Assembly: GCA_043747875.1 (NCBI GenBank)
Contig: JAYTOI010000045.1
Span: 14,806-78,805 of the forward strand
Length of the DNA: 64,000 nucleotides
Reading direction: 5' to 3'
DNA from: CADEED01 sp043747875
Lineage (GTDB): Bacteria; Pseudomonadota; Gammaproteobacteria; Steroidobacterales; Steroidobacteraceae
The notes beneath the pieces were generated by a model. It had not been told where the DNA came from. It saw nothing but the letters and a program-made list of their open reading frames with translations, and searched no databases. A program made the translations under genes and the position numbers. The stretch's first letter is position 1. Each line of letters begins with the position of its first letter. Of this stretch, positions 36,313 to 43,198 are shown piece by piece.

Positions 36313-36948
36313 ATGCGACGCGTATTGCCGCTCAAGATCGCGCTGGCGAGTTTGCTCATCGCCGCGTGCGTCACCATCAACGTGTACTTCCCCGCCGCTG
36401 CCGCGGACAAAGCCGCGGCTGAATACGTCAATGACGTCATGAACCGCGGCAGCACGGAAAACAAGGGCACCACGAACCCGCCGCCGCAGTCGAACTTCGT
36501 CCCGGATCGTCCGCGTGAAGATTCCGAGATGCTCGCGCGCGCGTTCGGCGACGTGTTGAATGCGTTAGTGCCGGCCGCGCAGGCGCAGGGCGCCGAGGCC
36601 GCGATCAACGTGAGCACGCCCGCGTCCCAGCGCATCAAGGCGTCGATGACGACGCGCTTCGCCGACCTCGAGAAGTTCTTCTCGAGCGGCGCGGTCGGGC
36701 TCACCAAGGACGGCCTGGTCGAGGTGCGCGATCTGAACGCCGTGGCGCTGCCCGATCGTGCCACCGTCAAGCGCCTGGTCGCCGAGGAGAACTCGGACCG
36801 TGGCCAGCTCTACACCGAGATCGCGCGCGCCAGCAATCATCCGGAATGGGAGTCGGACATCCGCAAGAGCTTCGCGAAGCAGTGGATGCAGGCGGCGAAG
36901 GCCGGCTGGTACTTCCAGAGCGACGACGGCGCCTGGAAACAGAAGTGA
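36313..36948 (+). CDS. DUF1318 (YdbL-like) lipoprotein
   Basis: A 211-residue lipoprotein: MRRVLPLKIALASLLIAAC carries a lipobox, with AGGAGA before the ATG. The first mature residues CVTINVYFPAAAADKAA are typical of DUF1318 lipoproteins, and the last part (AKQWMQAAKAGWYFQ, then DGAWKQK) matches the C-terminus of YdbL. Between them is a linker that may be disordered. In E. coli ydbH-ynbE-ydbL form one operon for phospholipid transport; here no separate YnbE gene is seen between YdbH and this gene. The CVTINVYF stretch resembles the short YnbE strand, so one protein may do both jobs (inference). Confidence 0.78.
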   Translation: MRRVLPLKIALASLLIAACVTINVYFPAAAADKAAAEYVNDVMNRGSTENKGTTNPPPQSNFVPDRPREDSEMLARAFGDVLNALVPAAQAQGAEAAINVSTPASQRIKASMTTRFADLEKFFSSGAVGLTKDGLVEVRDLNAVALPDRATVKRLVAEENSDRGQLYTEIARASNHPEWESDIRKSFAKQWMQAAKAGWYFQSDDGAWKQK

Positions 36949-36972
36949 TCTAGTTAGAGAGATCCTGGATTG

Positions 36973-37875
36973 ATGGACACGGCGGGGCCCGTTCCAGACG
37001 ATGGAGCGGGCCCCGCTTTTTTCCGGCGTCGCGGGTTCGTCGTGGCGGTGATCCTGGCGGCGGTGTTCGCGCTGCTCGCGCTCGGCCTGATCTACGGCCT
37101 GCAGTCGCGCCTCGCCTTTCCGCGCGCGTCCCACTACGCGCTCAAGCCGCAGGTGCGCGCGGCGGTGGGCGGCGAGCAGGTCTGGCTTGATGCCCGCGGC
37201 GATCGCGTCGAGGCGTGGATGCTGCCGGCGAACCGGCCCGGACGCGCGCCGCTGCTGATCCACGCGCATGGCAATGGTGAGGCCATCGACACCTGGGCCG
37301 ACAGCGTCGCGCCCCTGCGCGAGGCCGGCATCGCCGTGCTGCTGGTCGAATACCCGGGTTATGGGCGCTCGGAAGGCGAGCCTTCAGAGGCCAGCATCAC
37401 CGACACGTTTCTGGCGGCCTACGACCACGCCGTGCGCGATCCACGCGTCGATGCGACGCGCATCGTCGGCTTTGGGCGATCGATGGGCGGCGGTGCCGTC
37501 GCGCAGCTGGCCGCGCGCCGTCCGCTCGCGGCGCTGGTGCTCGAGTCCACCTTCACGAGTCTCGCCGCCATGGTGCGCGCGCATGGAGTACCCGACTGGC
37601 TGGTGCTCAACCGTCTCGATACGGCTGCCGTGATCACGAAGTTCTCGAAGCCGATACTGATCATTCACGGCATGGAGGACGGCGCCATCCCCGTGGCGCA
37701 CGCGCGCGGGCTGCTCGCCGCGGCGCCGCACGCGCGACTGCAACTGCTCGCGTGCGGGCACAACGATTGCCCTCCACAGTGGGAGCTGGTGCGCAGTTTC
37801 CTCGTTGCAAACGGGGTATGTAATGCACCTGATCCGGAGGTAAGCCATGAAATCGAAGCGCAGCCCGCTCGTTGA
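36973..37875 (+). CDS. Membrane-anchored alpha/beta hydrolase (Bem46/ABHD13-like)
   Basis: A 300-residue protein with one membrane helix (FVVAVILAAVFALLALGLIYG) and an alpha/beta hydrolase body. The oxyanion motif HAHGNGEAID, the nucleophile elbow GRSMGG, the acid near GMEDGAIP and the base His in ACGHND are present. It looks like a serine esterase of the ABHD13/Bem46 group anchored to the inner membrane. The ATG at 36973 is followed within 9 bases by a rho-independent terminator, so the true start may instead be the GTG at 37042, just before the membrane helix. The next gene begins inside its 3' end. Confidence 0.8.
   Translation: MDTAGPVPDDGAGPAFFRRRGFVVAVILAAVFALLALGLIYGLQSRLAFPRASHYALKPQVRAAVGGEQVWLDARGDRVEAWMLPANRPGRAPLLIHAHGNGEAIDTWADSVAPLREAGIAVLLVEYPGYGRSEGEPSEASITDTFLAAYDHAVRDPRVDATRIVGFGRSMGGGAVAQLAARRPLAALVLESTFTSLAAMVRAHGVPDWLVLNRLDTAAVITKFSKPILIIHGMEDGAIPVAHARGLLAAAPHARLQLLACGHNDCPPQWELVRSFLVANGVCNAPDPEVSHEIEAQPAR
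36982..37022 (+). terminator. Strong rho-independent terminator inside the hydrolase 5' end
   Basis: A 15-bp stem with one G-U pair (36982-36996 with 37002-37016), a 5-nt loop and a run of six T (37017-37022) make a textbook terminator. It lies 33 bp after the YdbL-like stop and inside codons 4-17 of the following frame. It either ends the ydbH-ydbL transcript, leaving the hydrolase to start downstream, or controls read-through into the hydrolase. Confidence 0.92.
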
Positions 37876-38089
37876 CAGTCGCCTGGCTCTGGCCGCCGTG
37901 GCGGTCGCGTTCGTGCTCACGGGCTGCGGGCTCACCGAGACCACCGCCGTCACCGTCGCGCAGGCCGAGAGCGCCGCGCAGCAGGTGAAAGAAGGCAAGA
38001 AGCTCGAAGAGAAGGTGCAAAAGGACATCGAGGCCGCGCAGGCCGCGGCAGCCCAGCAACGCGCGAATGCCGAAGCGCAGATCGAGTAG
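37847..38089 (+). CDS. Small helical lipoprotein
   Basis: An 80-residue lipoprotein with lipobox LTGC (VAFVLTGCGLTE) and a mature part that is one long Ala/Glu/Gln-rich helix (ETTAVTVAQAESAAQQVKEG). A perfect GGAGG lies upstream of the ATG, inside the end of the hydrolase gene, which it overlaps by 29 bp. The shape recalls small Lpp-like or YajI-type helical lipoproteins, but no family is clear. Confidence 0.8.
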   Translation: MKSKRSPLVDSRLALAAVAVAFVLTGCGLTETTAVTVAQAESAAQQVKEGKKLEEKVQKDIEAAQAAAAQQRANAEAQIE

Positions 38090-39469
38090 CTAGTCCGCGA
38101 TGCGCGGTGCGACCAGGTCGCGTCCTGGCTGGTGCAACACGAGCCGCACTACCTTGCCCGCGCCGTCTTTCACGAAGCTCAGGCGTACCGGCGACACACG
38201 CGAGAAGAATGTGGTCGCCGAGTCGGGAATCGCCACATCCGCGCTCTGCCCAGTGGCCTGCACGATGAGCCGATCGCCGTCGCGCGAAACGACGATATGG
38301 ATCTCGGGCGCGAGCCGGTATCGGCCGGCGTAGGCATCGTAGATGGATGGATCGACTGCCAGCGCGTGCCGCACGGTGGGAAGCGAATATTTCTCACCGA
38401 ACACGATGGCCGCAAGGTCGCGGCTGACGTCCGCGAGCGGCACTGGCATGAGATTCGCGAGCACGACAATGGCCACCTGCTCGTCGGGGTAACGCAGGAA
38501 ATCGCTCGAGAATCCCGTGGTGCCGCCGGCGTGAAACACCAGCCGCCGGTTGAGCGGCGCGGCCGGTGGCTCGAGCTGCCAGCCGAGTCCGTATTTCCTC
38601 AGCGCTGGCGACCACATCGCCGCGAGCACCTCGCGCGGCAGCAGCGAGCCGGCCGCCAATGCGCGGTCCCAGCGCAGCAGATCGTCCACGGTGGAGTACA
38701 TGGCGCCGGCGGCGTCGAGCCATGCGGGATCGACCGGATCCGCGGGCGCATTGCTCGCGCCGTCGGGCCGATAGCCGCGCGCCAGCGGCACGGACGCGGG
38801 CGTCGGCTCGAGACCACTGTCGCGCATGCCGAGCGGAGCGAGGATGCGCTCTTCGAGCAGCCGCCGGTACCGCTTCCCGCCCGCCCGCTCGAGCACCGCG
38901 GCGAGCACTAGATAGCTGGAGTTGCTGTAGCTGTACCGGGCGCCGGGCGCGAACTGCAGCGGTCGGTCGCGAAACCCCGCGATGATCTGGTCGCGCGTAC
39001 GTGACAGGCGCCGTTTCTGTTCGAAATCGGCGTCCTTCGCATAGTCAGGAATGCCCGCCGTGTGCATGAGCAGGTGGCGCAGCGTGATTGCATTCCAGTG
39101 TGCGGGGCACGGCGCGAGGTGTCGGCACACCGGATCGTCGATCGAGAGCAGGCGGCTGTGCTGCAGCTGCAGGACCAGCGTGGCAGTGAAGGTCTTCGTG
39201 ATGGACGCGATCGGAAAACGCGTGGCGCGGCCATTGCGCAGCTGCCGCTGCTCGTCTGCGAAACCATACCCTTTGACGAACAAAACCTTGCCACTGCGCG
39301 CCACGAGAACGGTACCGCTGAAGGATCCCGCATCCGCGTGTGCCTGCAGGTAAGTATCGGCGTCGCGGGCAATCTGCGCGTCGGTTGGTGTCGCGGCAGC
39401 GGGTGTGCGCAGCAGTACAGTGCCGGCGAGCGCGAGCCACAGGCAGCGGATGGCGGCGTGTCTGTTCAT
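38090..39469 (-). CDS. Serine hydrolase, beta-lactamase family
   Basis: A 459-residue secreted protein of the class C beta-lactamase/penicillin-binding fold. The signal peptide is MNRHAAIRCLWLALAGTVLL. The catalytic motifs are SxxK (S89-I-T-K92), YxN (Y181-S-N183) and HxG near residue 312 (HAGGTTG). A C-terminal beta domain (RLAPEIHIVVSRDGDR) is like those of D-aminopeptidase or esterase members. These proteins are usually peptidases or esterases rather than true beta-lactamases. Its start overlaps the stop of the membrane gene before it by 4 bp, placing it at the end of the ECF-sigma operon. Confidence 0.9.
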   Translation of the reverse strand: MNRHAAIRCLWLALAGTVLLRTPAAATPTDAQIARDADTYLQAHADAGSFSGTVLVARSGKVLFVKGYGFADEQRQLRNGRATRFPIASITKTFTATLVLQLQHSRLLSIDDPVCRHLAPCPAHWNAITLRHLLMHTAGIPDYAKDADFEQKRRLSRTRDQIIAGFRDRPLQFAPGARYSYSNSSYLVLAAVLERAGGKRYRRLLEERILAPLGMRDSGLEPTPASVPLARGYRPDGASNAPADPVDPAWLDAAGAMYSTVDDLLRWDRALAAGSLLPREVLAAMWSPALRKYGLGWQLEPPAAPLNRRLVFHAGGTTGFSSDFLRYPDEQVAIVVLANLMPVPLADVSRDLAAIVFGEKYSLPTVRHALAVDPSIYDAYAGRYRLAPEIHIVVSRDGDRLIVQATGQSADVAIPDSATTFFSRVSPVRLSFVKDGAGKVVRLVLHQPGRDLVAPRIAD

Positions 39470-40026
39470 GGGTTCCGTCCCTCATTGTTGAGCGAGCGTC
39501 GCACCGACTCGAATCGGCGCATCCGCCTTCTCGTATAGACGTGATAAACGACGGTCACGACGGCGGAGAATCCGAGCCATGTGAGTCGCGCGATGGACTG
39601 CTCGTCGCCCGTGAGCGGCGGCAACGCCCCGCCTAACGTCGCGACCAGCAAGACCGCGATGACGGCATAGGTGCCATACACGAGGCGCAAAGTGGTGCGT
39701 GCCCGCACCAGCGTGAATTCGATCATCGCAAGCAGCGACTGCATTCCACCGCCGCGCCCGCGCCGCGCCCACACACTGGCCGCGATGCAGAAGCCCATGA
39801 TCGACGCGAGCGTGACCGCCGGCGCGAGCTGGTGCATCCACAGGTGTCGCGCGACCAGCAACCCGAGATACAGGAACGACACGATCTCCACCGCGAGCCA
39901 TAGCCGTGACCCCAGGATCCGCCAGCGCAACGACCTGCGCATGCGCGCCGATACCAACGACTCCGCCGCGGCGTTCGCCTGCCAGTCTGATTTCAGCGCC
40001 AGCCAATCTTTGGACTCATCGCTCAT
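39466..40026 (-). CDS. Membrane protein of the sigma-factor operon
   Basis: A 186-residue protein with an N-terminal cytoplasmic stretch (MSDESKDWLALKSDWQANAA) and four probable membrane helices. Position (overlapping the ECF sigma gene by 11 bp and ahead of the serine hydrolase) and the soluble N-terminus fit a sensor or anti-sigma-like partner, but it lacks the Cys-containing zinc anti-sigma motif, so the role is inference. I chose ATG 40026 over a start 33 codons upstream that runs through the sigma gene. Confidence 0.75.
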   Translation of the reverse strand: MSDESKDWLALKSDWQANAAAESLVSARMRRSLRWRILGSRLWLAVEIVSFLYLGLLVARHLWMHQLAPAVTLASIMGFCIAASVWARRGRGGGMQSLLAMIEFTLVRARTTLRLVYGTYAVIAVLLVATLGGALPPLTGDEQSIARLTWLGFSAVVTVVYHVYTRRRMRRFESVRRSLNNEGRNP

Positions 40027-40519
40027 GATTGCCTCCCAGGAGCTTGCGCAACAGGGCGCGTGCGCGACTCGACCGCACGGCCACGAGATCGGGCGTGATG
40101 CCAATCGCCGCCGCAATCTCCGCATGCGTGAAGTCCTCGAGTGTCAGCACCGCCGGCTCGCGATACGTGAACGGCAGCAGGCGCACCGCGGCCTGTAGAC
40201 GATTGCGCTCGTCCGCCGCGATGGCCTGCACTTCGGGCTGCGCCTGGCCGTCGAGCAGGTCGGCCGGAACCGGCTCGTGCGCCGGTAGTTTGCTGTGCCG
40301 CGCCACGTGCGAGATGGCACGGAATTGCGCGATCCGCGCAACGAAGGTCTTGAGGGAGCTGTCGGCGCGGTACTCGGGCAGAGCGCGCCAGATCGCAAAC
40401 AACACGTCCTGCACGAGCTCGCGGGCCAGCTCGCGATCATTTTCGTAACTTGCGCAGATGCGGCCGATCATGGCCTCGTGATCGCTTACCAGCCGTTCGA
40501 ACTCGCTGCGGTGACTCAT
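40016..40519 (-). CDS. ECF RNA polymerase sigma factor
   Basis: A 167-residue sigma-70 family protein. Region 2 is visible in ASYENDRELARELVQDVLFA and FVARIAQFRAISHVAR (promoter -10 recognition). Region 4 is the C-terminal helix-turn-helix FTHAEIAAAIGITPDLVAVRSS, ending in RARALLRKLL. It is of the small extracytoplasmic-function type and heads an operon with a membrane protein and a secreted serine hydrolase. The 58 bases before its start also contain two overlapping perfect palindromes (CCTTGCAAGG and GGAATTCC). Confidence 0.93.
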   Translation of the reverse strand: MSHRSEFERLVSDHEAMIGRICASYENDRELARELVQDVLFAIWRALPEYRADSSLKTFVARIAQFRAISHVARHSKLPAHEPVPADLLDGQAQPEVQAIAADERNRLQAAVRLLPFTYREPAVLTLEDFTHAEIAAAIGITPDLVAVRSSRARALLRKLLGGNHER

Positions 40520-40577
40520 TGCTGGAATAGTCCCCGCCGCGGGGAATTCCTTGCAAGGGGTCCGCCCGGGAGTGGGT

Positions 40578-41399
40578 CTACTCGCGCATCCCGGTGCCGC
40601 GGTTCATGAAGAACAGAGCCACGCCGAACAACACCGCCGCCGAGAGGATCATGATCGCGAACGCCGCGTACACGTTGACGTCGCTCGTACCGAGGAAGCC
40701 GTAGCGGAACGCATTCACCATGTGCAGGATCGGGTTGGCGTACGACACGTGCCGCGCCCATTCCGGCAGCAGCGAGATCGAGTAGAACACGCCGCCGAAA
40801 TACGTCAGCGGCGTCAGCACGAAAGTCGGAATCCAGTTCACCTGGTCGAAGTTCTTCGCGAATTGCGCGTTGATGAAACCGCACAGCGAGAACACGGTCG
40901 ACGTGAGGATGATCGCCGCGAAGATGACGAAAGCGTGGTACACGGGCAGCCGGGTGAAGATCAGCGAGACGATGGTCACCACCGCACCCACGAAGATGCC
41001 GCGCACCAGTCCGCCGCCGACGTATCCCGCGACGATGACCCAGTTGGGCAGCGGCGCGACCAGCAGTTCCTCGACGTGCTTGCCGAACTTCGCGCCGAAG
41101 AACGACGACACCACGTTGCCGTAGGAATTGGTGATGACGGCCATCATGATGAGGCCGGGCGCGATGTACTGCATGTACGGCACGCCGTCCATGAGTCCGA
41201 CGCGCTGGCCGATCAAACTACCGAAGATCACGAAGTACAGCGCCGACGTGACTGCCGACGGGAAGATGGTCTGCGCCCAGATGCGGATGATGCGACCGTA
41301 CTCGCGGATGATGATGGTCTTGAACCCGATCCAGCGCGCGTGGCCCAGTGCCTTCGGCGAATCGGGGGCCGGCACGGCATCGCCGGCGTCGGTGCTCAT
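40578..41399 (-). CDS. yadH: ABC-2 transporter permease, YadH-like
   Basis: A 273-residue permease with six membrane helices of the ABC-2 type. It pairs with the ATPase gene upstream (4-bp overlap). The wording SALYFVIFGSLIGQRVG and FGAKFGKHVEELLVAPLP is that of the YadH group, and PLTYFGGVFYS near the end is the typical ABC-2 signature. YadGH-type exporters move an unknown substrate across the inner membrane. The ORF ends 59 bp before the sigma-factor gene start. Confidence 0.93.
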   Translation of the reverse strand: MSTDAGDAVPAPDSPKALGHARWIGFKTIIIREYGRIIRIWAQTIFPSAVTSALYFVIFGSLIGQRVGLMDGVPYMQYIAPGLIMMAVITNSYGNVVSSFFGAKFGKHVEELLVAPLPNWVIVAGYVGGGLVRGIFVGAVVTIVSLIFTRLPVYHAFVIFAAIILTSTVFSLCGFINAQFAKNFDQVNWIPTFVLTPLTYFGGVFYSISLLPEWARHVSYANPILHMVNAFRYGFLGTSDVNVYAAFAIMILSAAVLFGVALFFMNRGTGMRE

Positions 41400-42349
41400 G
41401 GGCGCACCCCGGCGCCATGTTTGTTCTCGCCCTTTTCCACGGGTCGCTCGACCAGCTTCATGAACAGCTCCTCGAGCCGGTTCACCTTGTTACGCATCGA
41501 CAGCACACCGATGCCCAGGTCCGACAGCTTGGCGAACACCTCGTTGAGGCTCTGCTCCTTCGACACTTCAACCTCGAGCGTGTGCTCATCGACGAGCTCG
41601 AACTGGTAGCCCGGCACCTGCGGCACCGTGGTGGGCGCCTCGCGTAGATTCAGCACGAAGGTCTGCGCTTGCAGTGTGCGCAGCAGGCTCGACATCCGGT
41701 CGCGTTCCGCGATCAAACCACGGTTGATGATGGCGATGTTGCGGCACAGCGTTTCCGCCTCTTCGAGATAGTGGGTGGTCAGGATGATCGTCGTGCCGCG
41801 CGCGTTGATCCCCTTGAGGAACTCCCACATCGAGCGACGGATCTCGATGTCGACGCCCGCGGTGGGCTCATCGAGGATCAGCAGGCGCGGCTCGTGCACC
41901 AGCGCGCGCGCGATCATGAGCCGGCGTTTCATGCCGCCCGAGAGTCCGCGCGAAATCTTGTTGCGCTTGTCGTCGAGCTGCAGCAGCGAGAGATATTTGT
42001 CGGCGCGCTCGCGCGCTAGCGCGCGGTCGATGCCGTAGAAGCCCGCCTGGTTCACCAGGATGGTCTCCGGCGTCTCGAACTGATTGAAGTTGATTTCCTG
42101 CGGCACGATGCCGATGCAGGCCTTAGCCGCCTCGAGCTCGCGATCGAGATCATGGTCGAACACGCTCACCGTGCCCGCGCTCTTGGTCACGAGGGAAGTC
42201 AGGATGCCGATGAGCGTGGTTTTGCCCGCGCCGTTCGGCCCTAACAAAGCGAAGAAGTCGCCCCGCTCGACGTCGAGATCGACGCCCTTCAGGGCCTCGA
42301 CACCGTTCTTGTAGGTCTTCGTCAGCCCACGAATCGACAATGCGTACAT
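41396..42349 (-). CDS. yadG: ABC transporter ATP-binding protein, YadG-like
   Basis: A 317-residue ATPase subunit. Walker A is GPNGAGKT at 37-44, the signature LSGG at 136-139 (GLSGGMKRR), Walker B LLILDEP at 156-162 and the switch His in LTTHY. A C-terminal extension (EVSKEQSLNEVFAKLSD) is normal for the ABC-2 export group. It is translationally coupled to the YadH permease gene. Confidence 0.95.
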   Translation of the reverse strand: MYALSIRGLTKTYKNGVEALKGVDLDVERGDFFALLGPNGAGKTTLIGILTSLVTKSAGTVSVFDHDLDRELEAAKACIGIVPQEINFNQFETPETILVNQAGFYGIDRALARERADKYLSLLQLDDKRNKISRGLSGGMKRRLMIARALVHEPRLLILDEPTAGVDIEIRRSMWEFLKGINARGTTIILTTHYLEEAETLCRNIAIINRGLIAERDRMSSLLRTLQAQTFVLNLREAPTTVPQVPGYQFELVDEHTLEVEVSKEQSLNEVFAKLSDLGIGVLSMRNKVNRLEELFMKLVERPVEKGENKHGAGVRP

Positions 42350-42424
42350 GTTGCCGGCGAGCTTGAGGCTTCCCGCGCGGAAATCAATCTTTCCTAGGAG
42401 AGAGAGCCCGGTCGGGGACTGCGC

Positions 42425-43105
42425 TTACTTCGGCACGGCCTCGTCGAGAACCGCACGGAACGCGCCGTCGAAGAAGGGCGCCGCCGGATTGTCCTTGCAG
42501 CGTTCGACGGAGTCGCGCAGCGCCTTCGCAGAGGCTTTCCATACCTTGGCGTCGACGTACTCGCCGGCCTCGGTGCGCAACGCGGTGTACATCGAGACGG
42601 CGATGCGCGGCATGAATTCAGTGGCGGCCGCGTCATCCGCCTCTTCGCGCAGCAGCTCCCACTCCCACACGAAATCGGCGCAACGCATCTTTCGGATACG
42701 CGCCTTTTCCTTGTCGGTGAGTTGCGGATCGGGCTTGGCCGCCACAGCCTTGGGCGCGGCACCGGTGGACGGGCGCAGCTCCACCTTCATCTCCACGCTC
42801 GCCTCGATGGGACGGCCGGATGCGTCGATGGCCGGGCGGAAGCGCGTGCTCTGGAGCACCTTGACGAGCTGCGGCTCGAAGCCCGACTCGGTGGTGTTCG
42901 CGGTGATCTGGATGTCGCTCGCGCGACCCTCGGCGTCGACGCGCACAGTCGCGACGACGAAGCCGGTGAGCTTGCGCGCGCCGACATTTACCTTGGCCGT
43001 GCTTGCGGCGGCAATAACCTGGGGATCGGCGGGGCCGGTCTGCGCGAATACCGCCGCAGGAATGAGGGTGAGGGCGAAAAGCGCTGCGCGCGCGGTCAAG
43101 ATCAT
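42425..43105 (-). CDS. Secreted protein with TonB-like C-terminal domain
   Basis: A 226-residue protein with a signal peptide (MILTARAALFALTLIPAAVFA). Residues 40-110 carry the TonB C-terminal domain pattern (VRVDAEGRASDIQI, then STRFRPAIDASGRPIEASVEM), used in energy transduction or as a stand-alone beta domain. The rest is helical with three Cys and many Arg and Glu residues (MRCADFVWEWELLREEADD). There is no N-terminal membrane anchor or Pro-rich spacer, so it is not a true TonB. It lies between the subtilase gene and YadG. Confidence 0.75.
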   Translation of the reverse strand: MILTARAALFALTLIPAAVFAQTGPADPQVIAAASTAKVNVGARKLTGFVVATVRVDAEGRASDIQITANTTESGFEPQLVKVLQSTRFRPAIDASGRPIEASVEMKVELRPSTGAAPKAVAAKPDPQLTDKEKARIRKMRCADFVWEWELLREEADDAAATEFMPRIAVSMYTALRTEAGEYVDAKVWKASAKALRDSVERCKDNPAAPFFDGAFRAVLDEAVPK

Positions 43106-43198
43106 TGTCTGGCTGGCTCCGTCAATGCTGAGCGGCCACCAACCCGACGCGACGCCGGTATCCGCCCGAGGGCGGATGCCGGCGACCGCCGAAGCTTG

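Noticed and set aside
40520..40577. Palindromes CCTTGCAAGG and GGAATTCC before the sigma gene
   Set aside because: They are real but short; at this length they are not strong enough to claim an operator, so they are only mentioned with the gene.
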